Notes: generated from the letters alone by a model not told the origin. Numbered from the stretch's first letter, positions 26,353 to 39,473 are shown. The stretch: 64,000 nt of DNA from Flaccisagitta enflata (GCA_965153355.1 OZ231127.1:8742001-8806000), one strand, 5' to 3'. Program-made: numbers and translations.

Positions 26353-26503
26353 TGACGCAGTAGACGGAGAAAAGGAATCCAACCACAACAAGGATCTTGA
26401 TTGAGAGGCCGATGAGAAACTGGAGAAGGCCCATGGATGCTCTCTGGGGGATCGATTTGTCGCGTAATCCGCAGCCGTAGGTTTTGAGGAATTTGCGTAA
26501 AAC
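26324..26503 (-). CDS. Probable last exon with a membrane segment
   Basis: A pyrimidine-rich tract ending in CATTTTCAG forms a good acceptor at 26504. The frame then runs for 59 residues: a basic/polar part (VLRKFLKTYGCGLRDKS), then a hydrophobic stretch of about 28 residues around LIGLSIKILVVVGFLFSVYC, compatible with one transmembrane helix near the C-terminus. The final residues (about GRVLATL) and the TGA stop lie inside a fragment of repeat family A, so the present end of the frame seems to have been supplied by the insertion. No family is recognised. Upstream exons would lie at higher coordinates, where only repeats are visible up to the LTR element. Confidence 0.45.
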   Translation of the reverse strand, partial: VLRKFLKTYGCGLRDKSIPQRASMGLLQFLIGLSIKILVVVGFLFSVYCVIFGRVLATL

Positions 26504-26589
26504 CTGAAAATGTTTATATTTGAAAAAGACAGAAGACGTTTTCATTGATGTGTATACATTGTTATGAAAATGATCCAAATTCCATTTGC

Positions 26590-27540
26590 CTTTGGAAATA
26601 AAAAAAGATCAAAAAATTCATAACTCAAAAATTATTGGTCCAACAGCGCTCTGCGTTGTTTCAGAAGGTGTAAAACAGCTCTCCTTCACCCTGTACCAAT
26701 TTCAGCCCCAGCCTCAGGCAGGCCTAGTCATGGCTCAACCTGCCCAAAATGTCGCCAACGAAAATGGAAAAAATTAAGTCCTAAGTGAAACTCAACAAGT
26801 GACGCGGGGTCACAATTTCGTTGCGGACGGGTGGGCAGTGGCATCCAACCCCCATCCACACCCCAATCTACCCCCCACACTCAAACATACGCAAAAAGTA
26901 TCTAAAACGCTCATTTTCCCACTTTTCAACTCGATGACCTCTGACGGACTGACGGATGGACGGACAAAGCCACTTATAGAGTTGCGTGCCCGCAACTAAA
27001 AATCGAAAAACACTTTTTTACTATTTATCAATATTTCAAGCTTGTCGCAAATAAAACGTACATTAATACACAAGAACAAATGGTGCTCGATGCATAAACA
27101 AATGACCACTAGTATGGGCACAATATGGGCATTGGAAAGAAAAATCATTTCTAAGCACTTTTCATATTCCATTTATTTAATCAAAGCCCATTCTACTTAG
27201 AAAATTGATTTGGACTTGATCTAGGCACTCCGACATCAATGCTGTAGTTGCATAGAATGGCTATGGAAGAAATTTTGTTCATTACTACAGCAATGAATTT
27301 TATATAACTATTATTGGGAAAAAATCGAAAAACGTTTTTCGATTTTTTGAGTCCAGGGTAAGGAATTAATGTCTACCTTTTTCGCTTGAGACAATTTGAG
27401 GAAGTTGGGGCAGGACTAGGCTCGCCTGGGGCTGGGGTTGAAATTGGTACAGGGTGAAAGAGGGCACTTTTTTACACCTTCTGGAAAAAATCAAGGCACT
27501 GTCGGACCAATACTTTAGGCGCTATGAATTTTTTAATCTT
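26590..27540. mobile_element. Element P, about 180 bp inverted ends
   Basis: The left arm (26590-26780) contains TTCACCCTGTACCAATTTCA. The right arm (27350-27540) contains its complement in GAAATTGGTACAGGGTGAAA, and both carry AAAAATTCATA and TTGGTCC motifs. A C-type repeat is inserted next to the left arm. Exact termini are not fixed. Related in wording to family D. Confidence 0.6.
26793..27003 (-). repeat. Variant C of family A, complete
   Basis: Starts CAAGTGACGCGGGGTCACAA, contains CGTTGCGGACGGGTGGGCAG and GACGGATGGACGGACAAAGC, and ends with the hairpin GTTGCGTGCCCGCAAC then TAAAAA. The GTGACGCGGGGTCAC start distinguishes C from A. Confidence 0.85.
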
Positions 27541-27701
27541 TTTTCATTTTTTCACATTTACCGCATTTTTAGTTGCGGACACACAACTCTATAAGAGGCT
27601 TTGTCCGTCCAACCATCGGTCGGTTGGTCGGTTGGTCGGTTGGTCGGTCCGTCACGCTCGAGTTGAAAAGTGGGAAAACGCGCATTTCCGCCCCTGCCCA
27701 C

Positions 27702-28427
27702 TGTCAGCGTTCGCCACGAGTCTCAGTTTCTCCAAGCAGCTGTGAGTCTTTAAGGTGAATGTTTTTCCAGTGTTTATAAGCGGAACCGTCTTTGGCATCC
27801 AATCTAGGGCAGAAGAAGCGTATCCAAGATTGTAGAGATCACAAAGTTCTGAATGGGAAAAGTAAAAGAGAAAGGAGAGGAGGAGGGGGCGCTAATTATG
27901 ATGGGCATTGTGTTAAAGGGGGCCGGTCCATATCAATATAAGAATGCCCTATACCTGAGGATCCGTAGAATGATGGTTTCTGGATGGGGGATGACGGAGG
28001 GAATGATAATGCGCACAACATGGATAAGGAAAGTCAATTAGATATGAAAAGAGTTTGCTCGCTTATCTAGGGGAAAAAAGGAGAAATCATAATCTAAACA
28101 CCAATATATACAGTAAAGGCAATAAAAGAAAAAGCACAAGGAAATGAGTCCACAATTGAGTCTTGGAATGATGGCTGAGTCCGGGGATGGATGATGGAGG
28201 AGGAGGATGAGGTCGGGGATCGAGCCAGAGGATGAGGAGGAGGATGAGGAGAAGGATGAGGAGAAGGATGAGGATGAAGTCGGGGATTAAGCCGAGGAAG
28301 GAGGAGGAGGATGAAGACCGAACAGGAGGAGGAGGAGGAGGACGGATGAGGGAGAGGCGGCGAGGAGGAGGATGGCGGAGGCGGACCTGGAGAGATATGT
28401 ACATGAAATACGTGCTGTTTAGTGACA
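27702..28427 (-). repeat. LTR at the low-coordinate end (3' LTR relative to gag)
   Basis: Plus-strand text begins TGTCAGCGTTCGCC and ends GTTTAGTGACA. A GAGGAG/GATGAG-rich part occupies 28185-28375. Differs from the other LTR by A versus G near 28051 and three extra bases in a GAG run near 28340. Confidence 0.93.
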
Positions 28428-30762
<2,335 letters not shown>

Positions 30763-32637
30763 TTATAATAATTCATTTTCCTCCTCAGCTTCAGACTCAG
30801 TATTGGTGTCGTCGTTGTTATCTCTTCCATAGATTTTTCCGGCGGGATTGTGTTTGATTGTGGGAATGTCCATTAATGCTTGCATTGGAGGGTCATTGAT
30901 CCTGAGATGGGCATCTTTTGCATTTTGTCTTGATCTATCTGAGGGGTTGTTGGCGTTGAGGATATTTCTGCCGTGAAACATGGTGATGTGACCTTTTCTC
31001 GCACATATTGAGCAGGAGATTTCACTTTTCTCAGGACAATCCTTTGCACTATGTGTCATGTCCATACAATGGAAACACATACGGGCTTTGTTCGCGATGG
31101 CGATTCTTTCTGGGAGTGAAAGGATGAGGAGGCGATTACAGAGTGTCGTCTTATGGAAACCTTGGCAGTAAGCACATATCTCTGTTTTTTCTTCTTTTCT
31201 TGGGGATTCTCTCAATTCTTGAGTACAAGTCATAGGGCCATACTGCTGGCTGTTGTTAGCGATTTTTCTGGCTTCTGTCATATGAATCTTGACAACCTGG
31301 GTTTCTTGTTCCGGCAGTTGGGTGTTTATGAGGAGTCTAATACGAGTGTGAACGAAGTCGAGCAGCTTTTGATAGCCATCTCCGTCCTCATAATCCTCAA
31401 AGAATTTCTCGATGTAGTATGGAATTCTCGCGGCCATAATCTCGAGTAGGCTTGTCCTTCTGTTGAGCAGCTCCATTGAACTGACTGCTACTGCTGAACT
31501 TTCCGCTTCCAGCATATTCATGTACAAATCTTGATATGCTGTAAGGCTGTCCTTAGCCACGACGCCACCTTCTTTTAACCTTGCAAGCGCTTCGGCTGCT
31601 GAATCCACGTCTTGGCCGTAGATTGAGTCCAAGTGCGTTCTGACTTTGGCGTAAGCCACATGGCCGTATGGGTCATTTGCTGTCGGTTTTGCTGCGTTGA
31701 TGGCTTTCCTTGCTGCTCCGGCGAACCAATGGCCCGCCAACTCTGTCACTTTTTCGTTGCCAGAAATCCCTTCGACGCATCCGAAGGCTGAATCGAATGA
31801 ATTCATGAGCGTGTTATACTGTCCTTTCTTTTTGGGGTCATATTTTTGGAATGGCTCTTTTGGGCGCACTCCTACGACGTTTCTTCTTACGGCGTCGATC
31901 TCGAGAGAGTGGATAAGTTTTGAGAAGTTGGGCTGGAATGGCGCCGGGGGTGCTGAAATCCGCGCCAGAAGTGCTGGAATCGGCGCCGGGGGTGCTGCGG
32001 GGGATGCCTGATCTCCCACGGTGTTAGGAAGTTTTTTGTTTTGGGAGTGGCGTCTTTTCTGACCACTTCCGGTTGGAATGGCGGCGTTGTTGGCGTCGTT
32101 TTCTATGGATAGGATGGCGTCGTCGTCATCTTCATCCGCAGATTCGTTAGCTTCATTGATTTCACGCCGGATTTTTTCTATTTTATTTATCATCTCCTGA
32201 TTCTTTGCTTGAATTGTTTTCACATTTTCTTGTTCTTCTCTTCTTCTCTTTTTCTCGCGCTGTTTTTGTCGCTGCATCTCTTGGATCGCCTCTAAGCTTT
32301 TTAACTCTTCGCGAAGTCTTTTATTTTCTGCTTCCTCTTTCCGCAGGATCTCGCTGTTGTACTCATTGTCTTTTTCTATTGCGGCTGCGTGAGATTCACT
32401 CGTGTCTTTGATATTGTTGACTGCGTCGATGTGACTGGCGTCATAGTCAGGGTTGTTGTTGTTGGTGGCCGACCCATTCTGCCGCTTTCTTTTCACCATC
32501 TTTGCGTTTTTCCATTTCGGCTTCGTCGTCTGTCTCTGCATTTTCTCCTTTTGCGCCATCTTTTCCATTTTCCACTTTTCTTGCGTCATTTCCGGTTGGC
32601 GCGTCGGCGTTGTCGTGAGTCTTTGTTGGTTGTTCAC
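30763..32637 (-). CDS. BEL/Pao-type Gag, main reading frame (C-terminal 624 codons)
   Basis: Gag coats and packages retroelement RNA. Residues about 85-175 form a charged coiled-coil-like stretch rich in Lys/Glu/Arg. About 265-470 is a helical core containing FQKYDPKKKGQYNTLMNSF and AYAKVRTHLDSIYG, in the position and style of the DUF1759-type gag domain of BEL/Pao elements. Near 495-560 are three zinc-knuckle-like motifs: CAYCQGFHKTTLC (CX2CX3HX4C), CFHCMDMTHSAKDC (a canonical CX2CX4HX4C) and CSICARKGHITMFH (CX2CX4HX4H). This triple arrangement is characteristic of BEL/Pao gag just before the protease, but here the frame stops at 30765-30763 after an acidic tail and no protease follows. The first ~55 residues overlap a better frame (see 32447-33326), so the real frame is entered by a shift near 32450-32480. 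Confidence 0.85.
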   Translation of the reverse strand: MNNQQRLTTTPTRQPEMTQEKWKMEKMAQKEKMQRQTTKPKWKNAKMVKRKRQNGSATNNNNPDYDASHIDAVNNIKDTSESHAAAIEKDNEYNSEILRKEEAENKRLREELKSLEAIQEMQRQKQREKKRRREEQENVKTIQAKNQEMINKIEKIRREINEANESADEDDDDAILSIENDANNAAIPTGSGQKRRHSQNKKLPNTVGDQASPAAPPAPIPALLARISAPPAPFQPNFSKLIHSLEIDAVRRNVVGVRPKEPFQKYDPKKKGQYNTLMNSFDSAFGCVEGISGNEKVTELAGHWFAGAARKAINAAKPTANDPYGHVAYAKVRTHLDSIYGQDVDSAAEALARLKEGGVVAKDSLTAYQDLYMNMLEAESSAVAVSSMELLNRRTSLLEIMAARIPYYIEKFFEDYEDGDGYQKLLDFVHTRIRLLINTQLPEQETQVVKIHMTEARKIANNSQQYGPMTCTQELRESPRKEEKTEICAYCQGFHKTTLCNRLLILSLPERIAIANKARMCFHCMDMTHSAKDCPEKSEISCSICARKGHITMFHGRNILNANNPSDRSRQNAKDAHLRINDPPMQALMDIPTIKHNPAGKIYGRDNNDDTNTESEAEEENELL

Positions 32638-33326
32638 TCTCTTTTACATTGTTGTTTTTAGCCCCAGCAGTCTCTCCACGATTTCCTAGATTGGCTGTCG
32701 ATGGCGGATTATCCTTGTTTTTTCCGGGTGACATGACGCTGGAAATAAGTCCTTTTGCCAAATTTGACGCGCGTTGTGACATTCGCCGCAGTGCGTTTGA
32801 GAAGTCTGATTGTGATGGTGGTGCGACTGCGAATAACGGTTCTCCCTTATTGTTTTCCGCCAAGATGGATTGACGGGTCATGACGAATTTCTTTATGATG
32901 TTAGTTACGCGACTGCCCGCTGTCCGCCGGTGACGCTTTTCCCTCGCCGATTCGCCGGGGAACCAACGGGTCGTGACGGCCTCATGATACTCCCATAATT
33001 TGTCGATAAGATCCGCTCTCATGTCGTCTATGTTGATGAAGGCGTCTTCTGCATCCGCACGTTCCTCCGTAAGTTTGGAGGACGCATCGTGCTTTATGGC
33101 GAAGAAGTTTGAGCCATCACCCCCAGTAACTCGGCGGCTGACTTGGCATCCCGCGAGCTCTCGTCGTTTCCGTAAAGTCTGCTGTTCGGACGGAAGCCAG
33201 CGATCCAGATGATCCCAGGGCGCCGGCCTCCGCCGCTTGAATTAAGGCGTTGAAGTCGGGGAACTTTCTGATTGTTTCTTCGAATGTTGCTTTTTCTTGG
33301 GCCAGTTCTGCCTCGGTTTTTGCCAT
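32447..33326 (-). pseudogene. Gag N-terminal part, in two shifted frames
   Basis: The likely start is the ATG at 33326, beginning MAKTEAELAQEKATFEETIR. This frame degrades after about 33200. A second frame, open from before 33190 to 32447, continues with QQTLRKRRELAGCQVSRRV, TEERADAEDAFINIDDMRAD and LWEYHEAVTTRWFP. That is the usual style of the BEL/Pao gag N-terminus, where an LRRKR-like motif is followed by helices. A further frame change near 32450-32480 leads into the 624-codon frame. Two frame changes are thus needed for one Gag protein. They are more likely indels in this copy, or sequence errors, than programmed shifts. Confidence 0.7.
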
Positions 33327-34327
33327 GACGATTGATGTGATGTGCGGAGAAGGATGGTGAAGGTGATGATTAGCGGGTATTCCCACTGAGTGGATGTGAC
33401 TGTGGATGTGAATGTTTTCTTCTGAGGGTGGAGGGGTGATTTTTTGGATTTTTTAAGTGATGAGTATGCAGATTAGCGGGTATTCCCACTGTTGGTGATG
33501 GTAGGGTGGATGTGCATGTAAATGTGAATGTCTTCTTCTTAAGAGTGGGGGGTGATTTTGGATTCTTTAAATGGTGAGTATGCAGATTAGCGGGTATTCC
33601 CACTGTTGATGATAACGGGCTGGTTTGGTGATGTAGGGAGTGAATGTTTTTGCTGGGGTCGGGGAATGATATTTGGAGTAGAGTGAGTTTGTTGGATTTT
33701 GTCTTTAGATAAATCGGGCGCGATGAACAACCGGTAGTCCTATTGTTTTCACGACCAGGAGGATGGCTGAAGATGTTTTGAGGGAGTCAGAGGGAGACAG
33801 AGAGAGAGACAGACAGAGAGACAGAAGATGATGACTTGATGTATCGTTGGAATTGGATTTGGTAATGTCTCTGATGCGCGGAGAAAAATAGCAGTAAGAG
33901 GTCGTCAGTTTTATCTGTTTGGGAATTCGACTTTTTTTTAATCATATTTTGGGAGAAAGAGAACGAGGAAGAAGATGCAAGGTATGAAAACAGAAATGAT
34001 GAGGAGGCTGCAGGAATTGGAGGAGGAGGAACTGAGAGAGAGGAGGGGGAAGTGCCGCTGTGTGTGAAAAGCCAGCTGTTCACAAGACTCATTAAGTATC
34101 GGTCCCTATTCTTCGCGTCGAATTGGATGTTAATGGCTTGTTGTCGATGATAGGAGGGAAATCAAGCAGGTGGTATAGTCCTACTATATTTTTCCCCGAG
34201 TTGATTTATATGTCAATGAAAGTGATGATGAGAGGGGTGATAAAGGATGAGGATGATGGCGGTGATGGTGATGGTGATAATGAAAAAAATAATCCGGTTG
34301 TAAGATATGCCGTGCAAGGCGGGCAAC

Positions 34328-34414
<87 letters not shown>

Positions 34415-35947
34415 GAAACAGCCAGCGTTCATGAAACTAAGATGCCTTCAGCTCCGAGTGACTGGATTTTAGGATGACGAGGCAGTACCCTTTTGACAGA
34501 TTTGATTTTTTGATGATAGAATGACGGCGATGGCTTTTTAACTAGATACGGACAAAGAAAAACGAACAGGTATTCCAATTGTCTTCTTTGTCTTGGCGCT
34601 AATGTTAGGGGGTGCGTGTAGTGGGAAGAGGTGTGAAAAGATGATAATGTATGAAATGTGATGTGATGAATTTGTTGGATTTGGCCTTTGGGAAGGGCTG
34701 GGCGAGATGAACAACCGGAGTCCTATTGTTTTCTCGACCAGGAGGACAGGCAGAAGATGTTGCTGCTGATTGCTTGTTACTGTTGACCAACGGTTGATGC
34801 GCGAGCAGGGGAGGATGAGGATGATGAGGATGAGGAGTTGGGCTTTTCTTTCACCGTAATTGATGGAAGAAGGAAGGATGGTTGTGCGTCTTTGAGGATT
34901 GAGGAAGAGATGAACTACTCTGGCGGGAAGATGGAAGTCTTGGATAGGAAGCTGGGGACTTGAGTGGGAAGGCGGTGTGGAGGATGTAGGGTGTGAATGT
35001 TTTTTGGCTGGGGGAATGAGAATGATGATTAGCGGGTATTCCCACTGTCGGTGATGGTAGAGTGAATGTGAATGTGAATGTTTTTTTTTTTCTGAGGGTA
35101 GGGGGATGATTTTTGGATTCTTTAGATGATGAGTATGAAGATTAGCGGGTATTCCCACTTTTGATGATGACGGGCTGATCTGGTGATGTAGGGGGTGAAT
35201 GTTTTTAGCTGGGGGTCGGGGGATGGTATTTTCGGAGGGGTGGTTTTTTCGGATTTTTTAACTGGTGTGTATGCAGATTAGCGGGTATTCCCACTGTTGG
35301 TGATGGTAGAGTGGATGTGCATGTACAGTGTGAATGTCTCCTTTTGGGAGTGGGGGTGGTTTTTCGGATTTTTTAGGTGGTGAGTATGCAGATTAGCGGG
35401 TATTCCCACTGTTGATGATAACGGGCTGATTTGGTGATGTAGGGAGTGAATGTTTTTGTAGGAGGATGGCTGAAGATGTTTTTGTTGGCTGCTTGTTGGA
35501 GTAGGGAAGGATGTTGATGCACGGGGGCAATGTTGCCACTGTCTGTCTGTGTTTCCCGGGGGTTTCCAGTGCCCTCGTCGTTGTCTGGTGTCTGTACACG
35601 CGTCTGTATGCTGTCTTTTGATGCGGTGACTTTTTCTTTGAGGAAGCTGTAGATGTGCGAGCAAGAAGGGATGGTGATGAGGATGGGAAGTTGGGCTTTT
35701 CTTTCACCGTAAGTTGATGGAAGGAGGAGGGCTGGTCCGGAAGATGAGGATGAGGATGATGAGGATGGGAAGTTGAACTTTTCTTTCACCGTAATTGATG
35801 GCGGAAGAAGGGATGGTTGTGCGACTTTGAAGGTTGAAGAAGGGGTGAACGACTTTGGCGGGAAGATGGAGGTCTCGGATGGGAAGCCGGGAACTTGAAT
35901 GGGAAGGCGGTAGACTTGAGCTTTAGGGAACTGAGGAACTTTGTGAT
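33327..35947 (-). other. Long gag leader with repeated modules
   Basis: The motif GATTAGCGGGTATTCCCACT occurs seven times (near 33369, 33472, 33588, 35027, 35141, 35277, 35392), spaced about 115 bp within each cluster. A GA array sits at 34331-34416. The block with TCTTTCACCGTAATTGATGG occurs twice here and once beyond gag. A minus-strand frame of 223 codons starts inside the 5' LTR (36044) and reads to 35373, but is proline/serine-rich and has no known domain. The segment 33899-34105 matches 9256-9450. Confidence 0.7.
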
Positions 35948-36670
35948 TGTCAGCGTTCGCCACGAGTCTCAGTTTCTCCAAGCAGCTGTGAGTCTTTAAG
36001 GTGAATGTTTTTCCAGTGTTTATAAGCGGAACCGTCTTTGGCATCCAATCTAGGGCAGAAGAAGCGTATCCAAGATTGTAGAGATCACAAAGTTCTGAAT
36101 GGGAAAAGTAAAAGAGAAAGGAGAGGAGGAGGGGGCGCTAATTATGATGGGCATTGTGTTAAAGGGGGCCGGTCCATATCAATATAAGAATGCCCTATAC
36201 CTGAGGATCCGTAGAATGATGGTTTCTGGATGGGGGATGACGGAGGGAATGATAATGCGCACAACATGGATAAGGAAAGTCAATTAGATATGAAAGGAGT
36301 TTGCTCGCTTATCTAGGGGAAAAAAGGAGAAATCATAATCTAAACACCAATATATACAGTAAAGGCAATAAAAGAAAAAGCACAAGGAAATGAGTCCACA
36401 ATTGAGTCTTGGAATGATGGCTGAGTCCGGGGATGGATGATGGAGGAGGAGGATGAGGTCGGGGATCGAGCCAGAGGATGAGGAGGAGGATGAGGAGAAG
36501 GATGAGGAGAAGGATGAGGATGAAGTCGGGGATTAAGCCGAGGAAGGAGGAGGAGGATGAAGACCGAACAGGAGGAGGAGGAGGACGGATGAGGGAGAGG
36601 CGGCGAGGAGGAGGATGGCGGAGGCGGACCTGGAGAGATATGTACATGAAATACGTGCTGTTTAGTGACA
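35948..36670 (-). repeat. LTR at the high-coordinate end (5' LTR relative to gag)
   Basis: Starts TGTCAGCGTTCGCC and ends TTTAGTGACA on the plus strand, 723 bp, almost identical to 27702-28427. Next to its inner edge the minus strand reads ATCACAAAGTTCC, which is not a standard TGG-type primer-binding site. Confidence 0.93.
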
Positions 36671-36712
36671 CCCACCCATCCGCAACTGGTGGCCATGTAT
36701 CCGGCCTTGTTA

Positions 36713-37036
36713 TCAAAAATCTTTATTTTTCATCAATCTCAATTTTGGGCCCGAAGTAACAACAAAAATGAGTTCAGCAAAGGGCAGAGGGAGGAAGGGA
36801 GGGAGAGGGAGGGAAAGAGAGGGAGGGAGAGAAAGGGAAGGAGAGGGAGGGAAGGAGAGGGAGGGAAGGAGAGGGAGGGAAGGAGAGGGAGGGAAGGAGG
36901 GACAGGATTTTTCATCGATTTCAATTTTGAGCCCTAAGTAACAACAAAAAAAAAGTTCAGCAGAGGGCTGAGGGAGGGAGGGAAGGAGAGGGGGAGGGAA
37001 AAGGAAGAAGAGAGGGAGGAAGAGAGAGAGGGAACT
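36713..37036. repeat. (GGGA)n arrays in a direct duplication
   Basis: CAATTTTGRGCCCKAAGTAACAACAAAAA occurs at about 36737 and 36922, each followed by AGTTCAGCARAGGGCNGAGG and a GGGA/GGAA array. The duplicated flank travels with the array, as at 4400-4740. Confidence 0.8.
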
Positions 37037-37104
37037 AGTCATCAAAGGATCGCACATGGTCAGCGGTAGTCGATGCCCTGCTGGGAGTGATTCAGTGATG
37101 AAGT

Positions 37105-37405
37105 GGAGGGAGAGCAGGGCAGCGGCCCCAAAGGGCCGATGTCCTGTAGAACACAGGGGGGAATTTCCAGACGTCCTGAGGGGGCATATTTCAGGCCTTA
37201 GATGACAAATTTAGGCCACTGAAGGCATATTTGATTGCTGGAGGGCAGAATTAAGGCTTGGAGAGCAGATTTGAGGTTTTGAGGGCAAATTTGAGCCACA
37301 GACCGCTGGTTTGATGCTTTAGAGGCTAATTGAAGGTCTGCGGGGCAGATTTGAGGCTGAGGGGGCTGATTATATGCCTGGAAGGCTGATTCGAGGCCAC
37401 GAAAG
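37105..37405 (+). repeat. Composite B repeat, core and minisatellite
   Basis: The core GGGCAGCGGCCCCAAAGGGC with GTCCTGTAGAACACAGGGGG is followed by about ten 22 bp units such as GGGCAGATTTGAGGCTGAGG. The hairpin and tetranucleotide parts are missing. Confidence 0.8.
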
Positions 37406-37705
37406 AAATCGATTTCCCAACAAGATTGAGCTCTAATTATGCAAATGGTACATAAAAAGTGCTTAGAAATATATTCTTATTTGAATGCCCAAATTGAGTC
37501 CATCCTAATGCGCACTTGTTTAACTGCAACTATACTAAAGAGAAAAACCATGCAAACGATGATCAGACTTAAGTTTGGTCTGAAAAACCAAGCGATGATA
37601 GACGGCCCAATGAGAATTGTAATGCTAATATAATCAATGTTTGACATAAAAAAACTATATCAAAAGTCATGCTAAATGTAACTGAGGATTATACAATGAA
37701 ATTAC

Positions 37706-37890
37706 CTTGAAGTGAACTGGGCGGTTGTTGACTTGGTAAACTGACTCCAATGCCGCGACAAAAAAGGATTCTTGGCTTTGTTCCATCCCAGCCGCCTGTT
37801 CAGTGGGCATGACCGCGTTTTGTACCACCATTTCGTCCGTTACCAGATAACACGGAAAAGTCTCGCTTCTAAAGTTGTTCGGGAGTAGAC
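37706..37890 (-). CDS. CERK: Ceramide-kinase-like gene, fourth visible exon
   Basis: 185 bp between acceptor ATATTTAG and donor AAG|GTAATT. It begins with two bases that complete the Gly codon left by the preceding exon and ends in phase 0. It encodes about 61 residues including SFFVAALESVYQVNNRPVHF, which aligns in character with the strand where ceramide kinases read FTFVEVYRVKKFQF. One more exon, with the C-terminal strand that carries a conserved DGE motif, should follow at lower coordinates but was not found; the next 300 bp hold no candidate and then repeats begin. Confidence 0.75.
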
Positions 37891-38137
37891 CTAAATATGA
37901 CGACAATCAATGTAATCTTGACCCCCTTTACTCAATATTTTGGGCAGGATCTAGGCCTGTCACTGTATGATTCAGACAAAATCTAGGCATCAAAGCTACT
38001 TTTTGTCAGATTAACTTTCGGTCACTTTTAAAGGGGGCGTAGTCCACTGTCAAAGAACTTCGGAAGCATAAATGGAGGTTTGGATTTTGGAATGGCCTCA
38101 TTACACATATTGTCGTAATTAAAACTTCCATATTCGG

Positions 38138-38331
38138 TTTCAGTTGCATGCTACGCGACTCTACAGCCTGCTTTGTCCATTGGTTGGTTGGTAGGTCCGT
38201 CCGTCCCATTTTACTTTTTTATGAGCTTGCAGTCATTGGCCTCACTGCTTCTGTCCAAATGCTCCAGTGACCTCCAATGTGGCCCTAGCCCACCCCTGCA
38301 CGACTAGGTTAGCCGTGTATGCGGCCTTGTC
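38138..38331 (+). repeat. Family A element within the third kinase intron
   Basis: Starts TTTCAGTTGCATGCTACGCGACTC, has a GGTTGGTAGGTCCGTCCGTC run and ends AGCCGTGTATGCGGCCTTGT. It lies wholly inside the 541 bp intron 38431-37891. Confidence 0.85.
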
Positions 38332-38431
38332 TTCAAGATTCTTAGACATTTCTAGGACTTGTAGATTTTGTAAGATACATACTGAGAAAAAAAGGTGAGA
38401 TAAATACGGGAGAAAAAAGGCACATCATAAC

Positions 38432-38945
38432 CTGTGTCGTGTAGCAGCCATTTCAGAAGGTAGGCAACATCGACATTCATGCTTGTCATCTGCACTACCC
38501 CATCTCCGGAATGAAAATAAGGAAACACCCCAAAGGAGGGCTGATAACGATACCGCAGGGGACTTGGAAGGATGAAAGGGGCCAAAGGGGCCAAAGGGGC
38601 CAAGATGTTTTTTTCTCTCCATTTTTGCGGTGGAAGAGGAGAAGTTGCGTCGGCTGATGGGGCGTGAAAATGGTCGCAGCGTCGGCAATCAGCTTCACAA
38701 ACCTCTTGAACATCGTTGAGGTCACTTCTATCTGCATACTTGACTTTAAACAGCACCTCTCTTCTTTTTTTTCTCATAAATGGATAAACGAAATATCGAA
38801 ATGGCCCAAACTTCTCCCTCATTTCTTGGTCATCGGAGAAAATCCAACTCCCGTCATTACTGGAGATTTGTGCCAGCAATACGCTGAAGTCGCAGAAGGT
38901 GGAAGGGGTTTGAGATACAGCAAGTGTTGGACTTGTCAACGGATC
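38432..38945 (-). CDS. CERK: Ceramide-kinase-like gene, third visible exon
   Basis: 514 bp, starting in phase 0 after ACAGCGTCAG and ending in phase 1 at ACACAG|GTTATG. The product contains EMREKFGPFRYFVYPFM, matching in position the segment that follows the catalytic lobe in ceramide/sphingosine kinases (SEKxRWLGxxRY). A cysteine cluster CEADCRRC follows, then FHSGDGVVQMTSMN with the GDG of the C-terminal sheet domain and LLKWLLHDTG. A GPFGPFGPF-like run in the other frames comes from the short repeat GGGGCCAAA at 38578-38604, which encodes LAPLAPLAP here and may be a lineage-specific insertion. Confidence 0.8.
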
Positions 38946-39130
38946 CTGACGCTGTGTGTGGTTTAGAAGATGGGAAGTATTGAGTATTAGGTACTATAAA
39001 ATCTTTCATTGTATCCACATTCATATTACGCAGTTATCCTACATAACTGTTTGAATAAAAGTTTTCATGACTATGAGGCATGAGGGACATTCAAGGATGT
39101 TAAAATGCGGCTTTATTCAAAGGGTTTTAC

Positions 39131-39357
39131 CATGACGGCGTCATCTTCCAGCATTGCTATCGCTGTAACATCAGTGTAGAAAGTCTTCCCCAACGCGATG
39201 GTAATGGCAGAAGAGGCAGCATCGTGGACACCACAAACGGTACTGGCGTAGCCATTGCCGCCTCCAGCGGGAATCGCGGCGATCGGAATCAAATTCGGGA
39301 CAAAATTGGCGGAAGAAAGATTTAAGAAATCCCGCATCGAGGATGAGATGTCTTCTT
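39131..39357 (-). CDS. CERK: Ceramide-kinase-like gene, second visible exon
   Basis: 227 bp after acceptor TTTTTGCAG, entered with two bases that complete the codon of the first exon, and ending in phase 0 at ATG|GTAAAA. It encodes IPIAAIPAGGGNGYASTV, the second glycine-rich nucleotide-binding motif of the diacylglycerol/ceramide/sphingosine kinase catalytic domain, followed by ITIALGKTFYTDVTAI, the strand after it. The GGGNG form is closer to the general SGN/GTGN lipid-kinase motif than to mammalian ceramide kinase. Confidence 0.82.
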
Positions 39358-39473
39358 CTGCAAAAACATTTGAATGTGAAGCATTGATTACAGCTGCAGC
39401 TGTGCACGTTGCGCGTGTCGAGTTTTTGCGATTTGTTTTTTACTGCCTTGAGATTTGATACTAATCGCATGCA

